DNA of 64,000 nucleotides from Niastella vici (GTDB lineage Bacteria; Bacteroidota; Bacteroidia; Chitinophagales; Chitinophagaceae). Where the stretch lies: NCBI RefSeq assembly GCF_002077945.1, contig NZ_LVYD01000002.1, positions 248,001 through 312,000 on the forward strand, written 5' to 3'. Each line of letters starts with the position of its first letter. Position 1 is the stretch's first letter. The notes beneath the pieces were generated by a model. That model saw only the letters and a list, made by a program, of their open reading frames with translations, ran no database searches and was not told the DNA's origin. The translations under genes were made by a program, and so were the position numbers. Below are positions 26,613 through 36,408 of this stretch, piece after piece.

Positions 26613-26795
26613 TCAGTTCAATATACAAATTTCATATTTTGTTTGCTTCAACCATATTGTCCTGATTCGACTAAGTAAATGTTTGGCTATCTTTATTATA
26701 GCCTTATTCGGTATCATACGAGAACAGTATTTCTTGTATAGTAGTAGCACTGCCGGATCTTTCCGAATAATAACCCAACTACTTTCCACAATGGC
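26613..26795 (-). pseudogene. IS110-family transposase, C-terminal remnant
   Basis: About 60 residues match the end of IS110/IS116/IS902 transposases: VESSWVIIRKDPAVLLLYKK, then NKAIIKIAKHLLSRIRTIWL. In this family the conserved ending is a helix with xKDPxLxxxY followed by KAIIxxARKLLxRI, so the match is specific. Everything before it, including the catalytic DEDD and the serine-containing domain, is missing; the frame is merely open upstream to 26846. The fragment lies directly behind the putative immunity lipoprotein gene, so a past insertion or recombination ended here. It cannot be active. Confidence 0.72.
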
Positions 26796-26849
26796 CATCA
26801 TTGAAATGCTTACTTTTGCATTTAATACATCCACTTTCTTAAACACAAT

Positions 26850-27287
26850 TTAATAAGTTACATTACAATCTGGAGTATAGATTGAATCTATAACTACTTT
26901 TTTAATTTCATTATTTTTATACATTTTTTCATACTGCTCTTCTTCTAAAGCTGTAATAGACTTTTGCACAACAATAAACCCAAATTTAGCTGGTGGTATT
27001 GCCGGTGTCCCTGTATAAATAAATACTGTATCCGTTTTGACTTTATAGTAAATGAGAGGATCAATAACCATGAAATAGAAATCTTCTTTATTGTTAAACC
27101 CCCTGGATATATCATTTTTCATACTCAAAAAATAAGCATCGGTACTAAGGCCATTTACTACTCTATAAAAATACAGCCCCCTCTTAGAAGAATCGACAAC
27201 ATTAAGCTTGCCGATTTTTAAAGAAAGTTCATCAGAATTACAACACACAATCATAAATGATACAAAAACAAATAAAAATAGCTTCAT
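26850..27287 (-). CDS. Small lipoprotein, candidate immunity protein
   Basis: A 145-residue protein with a hydrophobic leader, MKLFLFVFVSFMIVCCNSDE, whose Cys-Cys can serve as a lipid attachment site. The mature part is beta-rich with DEDFYF-like segments (NNKEDFYFMVIDPLIYYKVK, DTVFIYTGTPAIPPAKFGF) and a helix ALEEEQYEKMYKNN. I recognise no family. It starts 10 bases behind the stop of the RHS toxin gene and is clearly more AT-rich than the RHS body, both typical of immunity genes that travel with their toxin tips. A membrane-anchored periplasmic immunity protein would fit a toxin that acts in or passes the periplasm. This role is inferred from position only. Confidence 0.6.
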   Translation of the reverse strand: MKLFLFVFVSFMIVCCNSDELSLKIGKLNVVDSSKRGLYFYRVVNGLSTDAYFLSMKNDISRGFNNKEDFYFMVIDPLIYYKVKTDTVFIYTGTPAIPPAKFGFIVVQKSITALEEEQYEKMYKNNEIKKVVIDSIYTPDCNVTY

Positions 27288-27297
27288 TTTCTAATTA

Positions 27298-30200
27298 TTA
27301 ATGATCCATTTTATACCCATCTATAGTCAAACTTTCTTTAGTTTCTTGTCCTAATCCTACACGATCTTTATGAATACCATAATAAAACCCACGTTCAACC
27401 ATGCGTCCTGTATAAGGCAGCTCTCCGTAATAAGGGGCATTACCATATCTAACTCCACCAATTACTATTTTAAAAGCTTTCCATGCATCGTGACCATCCC
27501 AATCTTTCGTTTGTAAGGCCCCAGCCAGCCCCATATATTGATCAAAAGAAAGATTAGCTGCATACATCATATGCGTAGCACCATTGTACCCTGCTAAATA
27601 GTTACCGGCCGATCTTGCAGATGCGTATTTGCCATTTAACAATTTACCTGTATATGGACCAAAAGGTGCATACTTAGTATTCACTTTCAAATCAAAATCC
27701 TTTCCTGTTGTAGACCTTGCAGCTACTTCTTTTAAACTCATACCCTTTGATTGTTCATGTAGTTCTTTGATATCTGGCGACCATGATGCATTAAAAATTA
27801 TTCTTGCATTCTTTGCAATAGTGGGTTCCGTTTCTCCTGTAGAATAATTAACGTTCCGGAATTCATCCCAATATTCTGTTACACCCATTTTAACTCCATC
27901 TTTTGAACTCAATCGTTCACCTTTATCAGCTTCAGTAGCAGCAAATGACTTCGGTAATTCTTTATGCATATATACACCGTTATCACCATCGTCATATACG
28001 GCAACAACTTTTCCGTTAGCATCCGTGTGAGTAGATTCTGAACTATGCCCATCAGGATCAATAAATAGTACAGGATTATTTAACGCATAATGATAAGGCG
28101 AATAGAATAAATACATTTCGGATTTAGCATCCTTAACACTCCACCTCCCTATCTGTGCATCATACATCCTCGCCCCATAATCATACCACTCTAACCCACT
28201 GCCATCACTAAACTCTTTTTCCTGCTTTTCCTTTCCATTATACTCAAATTTATTATCCATACCACCAGCTGCCTTACTGCTTATTCCCGCCATCGTTAAC
28301 CCGAACGGATAATAATGCGTTTCTTCCAGTAATGGCCCTTTCGTATGGATCACCTGTAAGTTATCAAAAAATACATCGTACTTACTTTCATTGCTACAGT
28401 ACACATAAATGTATCCATTTTTCGGAATATTAATAGTAGGAATAGTACTATTATCATGCGTTTTATATGTACCATCGGGATTAACTGCAGTTCCCACCAT
28501 ATCGAAGCCTCCACCTAGCCATTTGAATTGCTCATCAAGGATGATCCAGTTTATTGCTGCTTTTGGCCTGTCAGAGCTTTGGTCAGGCTTGTTACCTATC
28601 AACTGGTTAACAGAAGTAGGAAATCCTGGTTGGCCGGTTATTTGAGAACCGGTAACACCTTTTGCAGATATTAACGATGAACCTGCAAAACCATTAATTA
28701 ATTCAGACACAATAGCTCCATTCACAGGTAAAGAATACCCTGCTACCGGCATCCTATGATAAGATCTGCCAAAAATGTTAATGGCATCGCCGGCCATCAC
28801 TTTCAATATAAAACCAAGGCCGGTTTTATCAGCAGGAGTATTTCCTGAAGCGTTCAGTTTATACAATCTAGTACTGTTAGCCGACGTATTACTATAATAG
28901 TTATTATTATAAACCCCATTATTGTTTTGATAAACAGGCATGCCTGCGGCAGCAGCCTGATCAACTACTTTTGTAGCATCAATAGTATAAAAATCGTCTT
29001 CCACTGAAATGGCTGTGCCATTATTATAAGTGACATTCTCCAGCGTAGCAGCCGGATAAATATCCTGTTTTTGCTCTTCCGTCAACACCATACGCACATT
29101 ACCCAGATGATCTTTTATAAAATAATCATAATCGAATCTGGCAATTGTGGCTCCAATGGCCGAAGTAAATCGTATACGACCTTCTTCCATCCCTACAAAC
29201 TGCAACACATCGTTTTCATAAACCAATCCTCCAGCATATAGCGTGGTAGTTGTTTTGGCAGGGGAGATAGTGTTGTCTATCGTTACTTTCTTTATTTTGT
29301 TGCCTGCTGCATCATAAGTATACGTAATAGTTCCTTTGCCGGTAATGGTAATAATCTCTGGGAGGTTTAAAAAATTATAAGTAATACTGCTGATACCTTT
29401 GTTCTTATCATATTTCAGATTACCGTTTACATCATAATCATAATCATCATTCGTAGAGTTCCTATCTGTAAAGTCTCCCAGCTTGTTATCGGTTGTTCCC
29501 AGGGTGGCCTCACTTACTGAGAGCAATTTGTTGCTGCCGGTAATATATTGATAGGTAAGGTTGTCTATGGGGCTGCTACTGCCTACCTTTAATCCCCACT
29601 GTGTCATATTTTTAATATTGCCATTATTATCATAAGCAGTGTTTACGTTATAATTAACTATAGCATTTCCCCAATTGGCGCCATTGTCATTTTGCTCAAA
29701 ACCGCCTTTCAGCAAACGGTTTGCTGCATCATATTCAAAATCATATTTTCTTCTTACCTGATCGCCTTTGCTTTTCCAGATCATGCCATTGATGTTCCCA
29801 TTAAACTCTCCGTTATTACTTCCAGCCAAAAAACTCTTGCCTGTTTTATTGGTCAGTTTGTCATAACCCAGTTCAAAACCAAAATAATTATTAGAGGGGT
29901 TTGTTTCCAGCAAATAATCACGGTTCATACCCAGCAGCCAGCCTCGAATATTATACTCAAAGTTTAATGTTTCGAGATTGTTCGCGCCCAGCCTTTTATT
30001 CTTTAACTGTCCAAGTCTGTCATACTCATTTTGTGTTATGGCGGTATAATTGCCTGGCATAACGCCATTGTTCACCAAACTATTACTTGTTTTCTTTTCT
30101 ATTTTAGTCACCCGGCCAAGATAATCATATGTCATTTGGGTAACCACCACCGTAGTTTGCGGAGTACCCGTTGCCACCTCTTGCTTTTGTACGATCACTA

Positions 30201-31725
30201 AAGGCTGACCAGACCAGTTGTATTGGGTAGTGACCACATCCAGGCTGCCGGTTATATTGGTGCTCTGCATTTGTATCACCCTCCCTTTGTCATCATAATA
30301 CTTTACATTGTATAAATAATTATTTGTTCCCAGTATCTTTGTTTGTCCCCACGTGACCATACCTTTTATGTCAAGGCTTTTTACCGGCATTTGTGGATAA
30401 GGCCATGCACCATTATTTGTCGATGAAAAATAAATATCCCAGGAGTGCATATAATCTAACAAACCACCGGGAAGACCAGCATAATCATCATAATGGGTAA
30501 CAGTAAGCATTTCATAGCCACTGTTGGTAACCGGATATTCTGTCACAGCATTATTCGCCAATCCTAAATGGGTGTCAAAGGTATTTCCATTATTATCCCA
30601 CCTGCCCGTTTCAACCGGTCTGTTCAGGTTATCATATTTAGTTACCAGCCATTTGCCGATCGCCCGCAGATTCGCGTCCTGTGTCATTACCAACCTTTCC
30701 CTTGCATCATATACCATATACATGGCGCCTGCGCCGGGTACCTTTTTTCTTATTATCCTGTTCTGTTTGTCATATTCGTAACGGAAGCATTGTTCATCGG
30801 CCAGTCCGGCGGAATTATAATCAATTACCCAGCTATTAGCGGCCAACGTCTTTACGCCTTCCGGCTGTATTACACAGCGCAGATTATTTACTTCGTCATA
30901 GATATAATAAGTACATAACCAGCCATCGATATCTCTATCGCCTGAAGGGGAATTGCCGCTGCCATCATCTGCATTGCCGGTCAGCTGCACTCTTTTTAAA
31001 ACTACTTTACCTGATTTATCCTTAAACTCAATTATCTGCTTGCCATGTTCATCTACTGTTACATTCTTATATAACGTTCCTGCCGGATAGATGCCAGAGC
31101 TTGTATAAGTTCCAAAATCGCTACTTACATTATTTACAGTCCAGATCCTCACAACATCGGTTGCGGTATTCATCCAATACTTCACCTCTACTCCTCTATT
31201 AGCCCCTACCCAGTTGTTACCGGCGGCATAGGTCTTCAAGGGCCTGTTTAGTGGCGATGCCTCGTAGTCGGTCTTTTCGTAGAAGTAGGTGTCGCCCTGA
31301 GTGTTGCCATACTGCACTTGCATGAATGCCTGCTGCTGGACAAAGGGATCTGTTTTAAACAGACCATTGTTTTCTGTTGAGGAATAAGGTTTCCACTTGT
31401 ACACTTCACGGCCCAGGTCATCATATTCCACAGGCGTCACCATATCAGTGGGGTTGTTTCCGGTTGCCAGTGAGCCGTTGAGCATCACTGTTTGCAGTGG
31501 CCTGCCCAGTCCATCAACATAGAGCGTTGTCTGCTTTACATCGCTCAAAGGGCGGGTTATAATTGTATTGGCATCTTGTATAGGTGCAGTGGCCGACCAG
31601 GTTCGAACAAAACTGGTGGTATCTTTACCCGGATAAGCGCCCGGCCGGTGTTGGGCATATACGGCAACCGGTATCGTTAAAATTATTATTCCTATAATAA
31701 TCTGAAAATATGTCCTGTTTTGCAT
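27298..31725 (-). CDS. RHS/YD-repeat protein with variable C-terminal toxin-like tip
   Basis: A 1475-residue exported protein. A signal peptide ends VYAQ, followed by a DUF6443-like N-terminal domain ([20 protein letters not shown], about 45-190). The body consists of YD repeats (for example [38 protein letters not shown]) that fold into a hollow beta shell. The RHS core lies near 1185-1226 ([15 protein letters not shown] ... [11 protein letters not shown]). The 249 residues after the core differ from the body and form the tip. Its pattern [26 protein letters not shown] and [20 protein letters not shown] recalls polymorphic toxin type 44 (PF15607), but this comes from memory and is not certain. 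It follows the redoxin-like gene by 11 bases, is followed by a candidate immunity lipoprotein, and would be cotranscribed with both. Confidence 0.85.
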   Translation of the reverse strand: MQNRTYFQIIIGIIILTIPVAVYAQHRPGAYPGKDTTSFVRTWSATAPIQDANTIITRPLSDVKQTTLYVDGLGRPLQTVMLNGSLATGNNPTDMVTPVEYDDLGREVYKWKPYSSTENNGLFKTDPFVQQQAFMQVQYGNTQGDTYFYEKTDYEASPLNRPLKTYAAGNNWVGANRGVEVKYWMNTATDVVRIWTVNNVSSDFGTYTSSGIYPAGTLYKNVTVDEHGKQIIEFKDKSGKVVLKRVQLTGNADDGSGNSPSGDRDIDGWLCTYYIYDEVNNLRCVIQPEGVKTLAANSWVIDYNSAGLADEQCFRYEYDKQNRIIRKKVPGAGAMYMVYDARERLVMTQDANLRAIGKWLVTKYDNLNRPVETGRWDNNGNTFDTHLGLANNAVTEYPVTNSGYEMLTVTHYDDYAGLPGGLLDYMHSWDIYFSSTNNGAWPYPQMPVKSLDIKGMVTWGQTKILGTNNYLYNVKYYDDKGRVIQMQSTNITGSLDVVTTQYNWSGQPLVIVQKQEVATGTPQTTVVVTQMTYDYLGRVTKIEKKTSNSLVNNGVMPGNYTAITQNEYDRLGQLKNKRLGANNLETLNFEYNIRGWLLGMNRDYLLETNPSNNYFGFELGYDKLTNKTGKSFLAGSNNGEFNGNINGMIWKSKGDQVRRKYDFEYDAANRLLKGGFEQNDNGANWGNAIVNYNVNTAYDNNGNIKNMTQWGLKVGSSSPIDNLTYQYITGSNKLLSVSEATLGTTDNKLGDFTDRNSTNDDYDYDVNGNLKYDKNKGISSITYNFLNLPEIITITGKGTITYTYDAAGNKIKKVTIDNTISPAKTTTTLYAGGLVYENDVLQFVGMEEGRIRFTSAIGATIARFDYDYFIKDHLGNVRMVLTEEQKQDIYPAATLENVTYNNGTAISVEDDFYTIDATKVVDQAAAAGMPVYQNNNGVYNNNYYSNTSANSTRLYKLNASGNTPADKTGLGFILKVMAGDAINIFGRSYHRMPVAGYSLPVNGAIVSELINGFAGSSLISAKGVTGSQITGQPGFPTSVNQLIGNKPDQSSDRPKAAINWIILDEQFKWLGGGFDMVGTAVNPDGTYKTHDNSTIPTINIPKNGYIYVYCSNESKYDVFFDNLQVIHTKGPLLEETHYYPFGLTMAGISSKAAGGMDNKFEYNGKEKQEKEFSDGSGLEWYDYGARMYDAQIGRWSVKDAKSEMYLFYSPYHYALNNPVLFIDPDGHSSESTHTDANGKVVAVYDDGDNGVYMHKELPKSFAATEADKGERLSSKDGVKMGVTEYWDEFRNVNYSTGETEPTIAKNARIIFNASWSPDIKELHEQSKGMSLKEVAARSTTGKDFDLKVNTKYAPFGPYTGKLLNGKYASARSAGNYLAGYNGATHMMYAANLSFDQYMGLAGALQTKDWDGHDAWKAFKIVIGGVRYGNAPYYGELPYTGRMVERGFYYGIHKDRVGLGQETKESLTIDGYKMDH

Positions 31726-31736
31726 GCTCTTGTTTT

Positions 31737-32330
31737 TTATGGTTTGATCTTCTCTTTTGCAGGATCAGGCCGATCGTTGCCTGCTGTGGCATTGACAATC
31801 TTGTTAATAAAAGGAGACGACAGAGATAATTGTCCGAGAACAGCATATAGCCTTCCCTGTTCGTTCACAAAGAACTTCTGTCCTGGTCCTTTTGCATCCA
31901 TATTAAAGTGACCATTTTCATTTTTGTTGGTCAGCCATTTCATCAACGGCGATTGATTATTTCCTTTCCTGGAACCCATCATATCCGTAACCAGGATACC
32001 GGTGTTCTGATAGATAGCCTTTATATCAGCTTTCATACCCTTAGAATATCCGTCTTCCTGCGATAACACACCGATAACCTGCACCCTGTCACCATAGATT
32101 GCCACAAAGCTTTTCAACTGGGCGGCAACTGAATCGACTGCGCTCACCGGTAGTATGATGAAAAGGAGTTTTTTGCCGGTGAAATCTTTAAGGCGGACAT
32201 TTTTACCATTGATGTCCCTGAACGAGTGATCGTAGATACGCTGGCAATCCGCGGTATACGTTGCCGAGAGGCACAGCAGCGCCAGCATGTATGTCAGAAA
32301 ATGTTTTTGGTGTTTGTATGTTGCTTTCAT
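31737..32330 (-). CDS. Exported redoxin-like protein lacking the catalytic cysteine
   Basis: A 197-residue thioredoxin-fold protein that follows the glutathione-peroxidase plan: [20 protein letters not shown], then the core strand LLFIILPVS, then [32 protein letters not shown] and [15 protein letters not shown]. At the place where peroxidases carry Cys or Sec after the strand, this protein reads LPVSAVDSV, so no redox chemistry is expected there; the only Cys residues lie in or just behind the signal peptide (YTADCQ). The start at 32330 begins on the leader [20 protein letters not shown]. It sits between two RHS genes with 11-base spacing on each side. A binding or folding-helper role for the RHS proteins is a reasonable inference. 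Confidence 0.72.
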   Translation of the reverse strand: MKATYKHQKHFLTYMLALLCLSATYTADCQRIYDHSFRDINGKNVRLKDFTGKKLLFIILPVSAVDSVAAQLKSFVAIYGDRVQVIGVLSQEDGYSKGMKADIKAIYQNTGILVTDMMGSRKGNNQSPLMKWLTNKNENGHFNMDAKGPGQKFFVNEQGRLYAVLGQLSLSSPFINKIVNATAGNDRPDPAKEKIKP

Positions 32331-32341
32331 AAAAATATAGT

Positions 32342-35300
32342 TTAATGGACGGTTATCGTATTGCAATTGGCATTGATCTGGATCTCATAGAGCGAAAAGT
32401 CGCCCTTTGTTTCGATATAATCATCGCAACCAACCTGGTAGTACATCCACTCATCATAGTTAGCAGGCTCTATGTAAACGTTGTAAGAGCCCTGAGGCAC
32501 GTTTTGCAAGTAGGCATCAGCTCCATTCACCGAACTCAGTGTGTAATCCTGACCTGTGTTTACATCGTAAAGCGTCACACGAACGCCACCACCATGATAA
32601 TTAAAGAAACTGACTGTAACAGGAGGCACCGTGCAATTCCCGTGCTGATCGGCATAGCTTTGGGCCCATTCTCGGGCCTGTATGTCGGCATCAAGAACCG
32701 AAATAGTAGAAGTGAACAGAGGTACGGTTACATAGATCGGGTCAGGCTCAGCGGGAGATGTACACACAGATGAATAATAAGTACCGCTGAGGTCATGGCT
32801 TGTAAAGAGCGGTGGCAGTGGGCAGGCATTAGTATTCATGCCGGTATTCTTCCAGCGAAGAGAATTTTGACTTATGCTACAGGGATTTGCGGCCTTGTAC
32901 ACTTGCTCATGCTCCTGCTCTCCCGTATTCTGTCCGTTATTCTGTATGCACCTTGGTATAGTAGACGTGTTCACCCAACCCTCTTCGTATGTGGTATAAA
33001 GGGATACATCATATAGCGGATCGTTCCAAGGAATTAAGTAGTCTATCCAGCGGCTCTGGTTATAAGTAGAACTGGCCGGGTTGAGATCCTTCTCTTCCTT
33101 TTGGCCATAGAGACCATTATAGGCAAAGTTAGCCTGGCAGGGTAAGTGGCGCGTGTTGCCGGTCGTGTGCCAGTTTGCACTAGTCATGGCACCACAGGTT
33201 GTACACAGCCCCTGGTAATCATACACATATTTTTTTAGAATATTGTTATCCTTGTCCCGCGTAAGTGCAAGCCTACCAGCCACGTCATACTCGTAATAAA
33301 TAGTCCGGCCGGCAGGGTCGGTCTCACTTGTCATGCCTGTAAATGGCTTATACGTGTAGGTACTAATAAAACAGTTTGACAGTGTCCGCAATTTATTTAA
33401 CTCTGCTCTGATCGTACCATCAGGCAACGTTCCGTTATTAATGATAGCCAAATCAATATAACTTTGAGTTACTGCATCGCCGTAAGATCTGCCAACAATC
33501 TTCGCTACAGGATATTTCTGATCGTAGCCCCATATGTAGGAGGTAATTATTCCATCTTTACCAGTAACCTGTAGAATATTACCCTTATTATCATATTCAT
33601 TAATGGTGACTTCTGTTTCCAATGCATTGCCCAATAATGATTTTTGCATAGTTGCAGGCAATATCAGCGTATTGGCCTGCCACAAGTTGTAGTTGGTCTT
33701 GGTTCTTGCTAACTGCTTATTTAAAGTAGTATTTGTTTGCACCTGTTCAATTACGGGGCTGATAAGATTTCGGTTTACCATTTCGTTATAGGGGGAAACA
33801 GCCGCAAAATCTTTCGGGTAACTGTAGGTAGTTGTTACTACTTCATTTTTACTATTTGTTATCATTTCGCTGCGTAATAGATTGTCGTCATTATAATCCA
33901 TATTCTTTTGCGTAACAATTGTTCCGGCCGGAGTATATTCTTCAATTGTAGTATTGATCAATACCTGAGAACCGGTTGTGTATTTGCGTTTTCCCCATCC
34001 GTAAATACTACAATGCTGCTCATCATACGCTTTGGCCGTTAAATAGTTATCGAGTGAACCACCGCCGTATCCGCTGTACCCAGTGCCTGTGATGCCATAC
34101 CCTATACTGGTGTGCAGGTAAGTGGGTAGATCCCATGCATGATCTTTTTCCAAAGCGGAATAGGTATAAGTCTCGGTCTTAATAGGGGCAAACTGTCCGT
34201 TATCGTATTTATAAAAGGTCTTACCTGTCATAACAGGTGTAAGCCAAGCATTTTCTGGGTTAGAAAATTTTCTTGGAAAATACAACACCTCATCGCGATC
34301 CGTTATGTTGAATGTGGTTACATCCACATCATCTCCCCAGCTATAGAGGGTCTGCATTTTTTGCCTGGGAACGGTAAGACCAAAGGATTCTCCATCAGAT
34401 TCATATACATACTCAGTAACAGCATCATACTTTATGTTATTTCCCGATAAGTCAAAACTTATATAAGGGTCCGCCAAATACCTGCGGGATCTGTATCCGG
34501 CTTCATCTTTTCCTTCCTGACCACTGCCGTCACCATTCATAGTCCAAAAGTGCATGGTATTACTTTCCATTACTTTCAACTCAGTAAACGAAGTGGAACC
34601 AGGTCGTAAATAGTCATTGATAAAACCTTTTCCATCTTCATTGATCCCGTATTTATACTCTTTGTGAACCACCTTACCCTTTACAGGTGTTGAGATCACT
34701 TCTTTAATTCGTAATCCAGGACCATCTAATGCATAACCGTACTTGTTATTTTCATAAACAAATTCAGTTTGCCCTCCGGTGGGATAGGTAATAGCTTTCA
34801 ACATCCCGCCTATTCTGGCGCTTTCATTTGCATCACGGTTTACCCATTCAAAACCAAGGACCTGTGTAAACGAAGTTCCTAATGGGATACTCACGATTGG
34901 CGCAGTTTGTTTAAGAATTAATCCCTGTCTTCCTGCACCTGCCATGTATCCCCACCAGTCTTTCGTTACTGCCGACTCAGCCACCGATAAAGTAGTACCA
35001 TCATAGTAGCTGAAATCATACTTTTCTGCAAGAGTAGCTTGATCTTCTCCATAAAAAGAAATATTGTTAAGATAATGCATACTCCCGCCAGTTTGTGTTG
35101 CGAGGTTAAACAAGACTTTTTTATAGGGAACAGATCCGCGATTGATAATTATGTTCGATAATAAATTAGACGATGTATAATTTAAAGACGCGGAACCGTT
35201 GTGGAACTGGATCGAACTAAGCACAGGTACATTATTCTTATGCAAGGACTCATTCAACACATCGGTTTGATCGAAATGCCAGGATACGAGATCAGATTTC

Positions 35301-36340
35301 AGATTCAATATATACGGATCTAAAGAAGTATTCGTCCACATATTCATATCAAATTGCCTGAGCCTGTCCCTGATCGTTGCAGTTTGGGTAGGCGCGTAAT
35401 ATTCCATCAACCGGGTATTGTAAAAGAGTGAAATTTCATCGGTGGCATCGCTTGAAATAATTTTCGACAGGTACCATGCGGTTGATACATTACCCAGCCT
35501 GTTGTCAACAATATCCCATTCTATATTGCTTTCAACCGCATTGCCTGTAGCTCCATCGATCTTCCCGAATTTATATTTGGTTCCATCCACGTCTGTGATG
35601 GTGAGGCTCTCAATATATCCATTTTCTGTTTGGGATTTTACAAATTCTATTTTGATGGGATCATAGGGGATTGTCATAGCGATCTTGGAACCAGGAGCAC
35701 CTTTCAGGATAAAATGCCCTGACTTTCCATTGGGCAAGGAGTAATTAAAAATATCAAATTCGCTATCGTACAATTTCACATGTTGGGTTCCCTGAATATT
35801 AGTACTAGACAGCCCGTGTATTTTCCCATCTGTGCAGGCATTGTACAACAGGTCAAAGTTTATCCCATTATTCCCATCACCAGGCGGGTTTTCTATAAAA
35901 TTGTTAACATCAAACGGGTCTAAATAGTTCCATTCATCAGGTGTACCTTTCATGGTGCGTGTTACTAATCCACCGCAATTCAATGTCCACCTCATACCCA
36001 ACGCGCCCTCTGTTTCACCTGCCAACGTTCCAGAGGCATGGAAGCTGATTGTCATTGGGAATGAAAGTGTTCTTCCAACAATTGTGTGAACAGGAATTGT
36101 GATATCAGTTAATCCGTTGCACCCTGTCATTGGATAGTCACCATACCTGGTGAAAGCCATAGACTGTGGAGAAGGTTTCACGACGGCAGGTAAACCTGCT
36201 TCCTGCGCAGTTGCGTTACTCCAAAACAATAGCATGGTACAGAACAATAGCAGGCTGCTAATATGATATTTTTTAGCAGGTTGTGGATGTAAAGGGAAAA
36301 GAAAGCCCGTTCTGGAACCCTTCTTAAATAATTTAGACAT
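32342..36340 (-). CDS. Large YD-repeat protein without toxin tip, with DUF5977-like end
   Basis: A 1332-residue exported protein. A long basic N-terminus precedes the hydrophobic segment LLLFCTMLLFWSNATAQ. The first part (PVHTIVGRTLSFPMTISFHA, LGMRWTLNCGGLVTRTMKG) resembles the opening of secreted RHS/SpvB-type shells. YD-type repeats follow (YDNKGNILQVTGKDG, YEYDVAGRLALTRDKDNN). It lacks the RHS core PDG/NNP ending and any variable tip. Instead the last 250 residues hold a DUF5977-like module (LFTSTISVLDADIQAREWAQ, SYADQHGNC) and a beta sandwich with VRVTLYDVNTGQDYTL. It may be half of a shell shared with the downstream RHS protein, or a surface protein in its own right. The redoxin-like gene starts 11 bases behind it. 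Confidence 0.8.
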   Translation of the reverse strand: MSKLFKKGSRTGFLFPLHPQPAKKYHISSLLLFCTMLLFWSNATAQEAGLPAVVKPSPQSMAFTRYGDYPMTGCNGLTDITIPVHTIVGRTLSFPMTISFHASGTLAGETEGALGMRWTLNCGGLVTRTMKGTPDEWNYLDPFDVNNFIENPPGDGNNGINFDLLYNACTDGKIHGLSSTNIQGTQHVKLYDSEFDIFNYSLPNGKSGHFILKGAPGSKIAMTIPYDPIKIEFVKSQTENGYIESLTITDVDGTKYKFGKIDGATGNAVESNIEWDIVDNRLGNVSTAWYLSKIISSDATDEISLFYNTRLMEYYAPTQTATIRDRLRQFDMNMWTNTSLDPYILNLKSDLVSWHFDQTDVLNESLHKNNVPVLSSIQFHNGSASLNYTSSNLLSNIIINRGSVPYKKVLFNLATQTGGSMHYLNNISFYGEDQATLAEKYDFSYYDGTTLSVAESAVTKDWWGYMAGAGRQGLILKQTAPIVSIPLGTSFTQVLGFEWVNRDANESARIGGMLKAITYPTGGQTEFVYENNKYGYALDGPGLRIKEVISTPVKGKVVHKEYKYGINEDGKGFINDYLRPGSTSFTELKVMESNTMHFWTMNGDGSGQEGKDEAGYRSRRYLADPYISFDLSGNNIKYDAVTEYVYESDGESFGLTVPRQKMQTLYSWGDDVDVTTFNITDRDEVLYFPRKFSNPENAWLTPVMTGKTFYKYDNGQFAPIKTETYTYSALEKDHAWDLPTYLHTSIGYGITGTGYSGYGGGSLDNYLTAKAYDEQHCSIYGWGKRKYTTGSQVLINTTIEEYTPAGTIVTQKNMDYNDDNLLRSEMITNSKNEVVTTTYSYPKDFAAVSPYNEMVNRNLISPVIEQVQTNTTLNKQLARTKTNYNLWQANTLILPATMQKSLLGNALETEVTINEYDNKGNILQVTGKDGIITSYIWGYDQKYPVAKIVGRSYGDAVTQSYIDLAIINNGTLPDGTIRAELNKLRTLSNCFISTYTYKPFTGMTSETDPAGRTIYYEYDVAGRLALTRDKDNNILKKYVYDYQGLCTTCGAMTSANWHTTGNTRHLPCQANFAYNGLYGQKEEKDLNPASSTYNQSRWIDYLIPWNDPLYDVSLYTTYEEGWVNTSTIPRCIQNNGQNTGEQEHEQVYKAANPCSISQNSLRWKNTGMNTNACPLPPLFTSHDLSGTYYSSVCTSPAEPDPIYVTVPLFTSTISVLDADIQAREWAQSYADQHGNCTVPPVTVSFFNYHGGGVRVTLYDVNTGQDYTLSSVNGADAYLQNVPQGSYNVYIEPANYDEWMYYQVGCDDYIETKGDFSLYEIQINANCNTITVH

Positions 36341-36408
36341 TTGGAAAATTGATTTTTATCGGTTCATTGTTCCCGTTCAAACATTTTTGAAAAAGTTGTA
36401 TACGGTGT

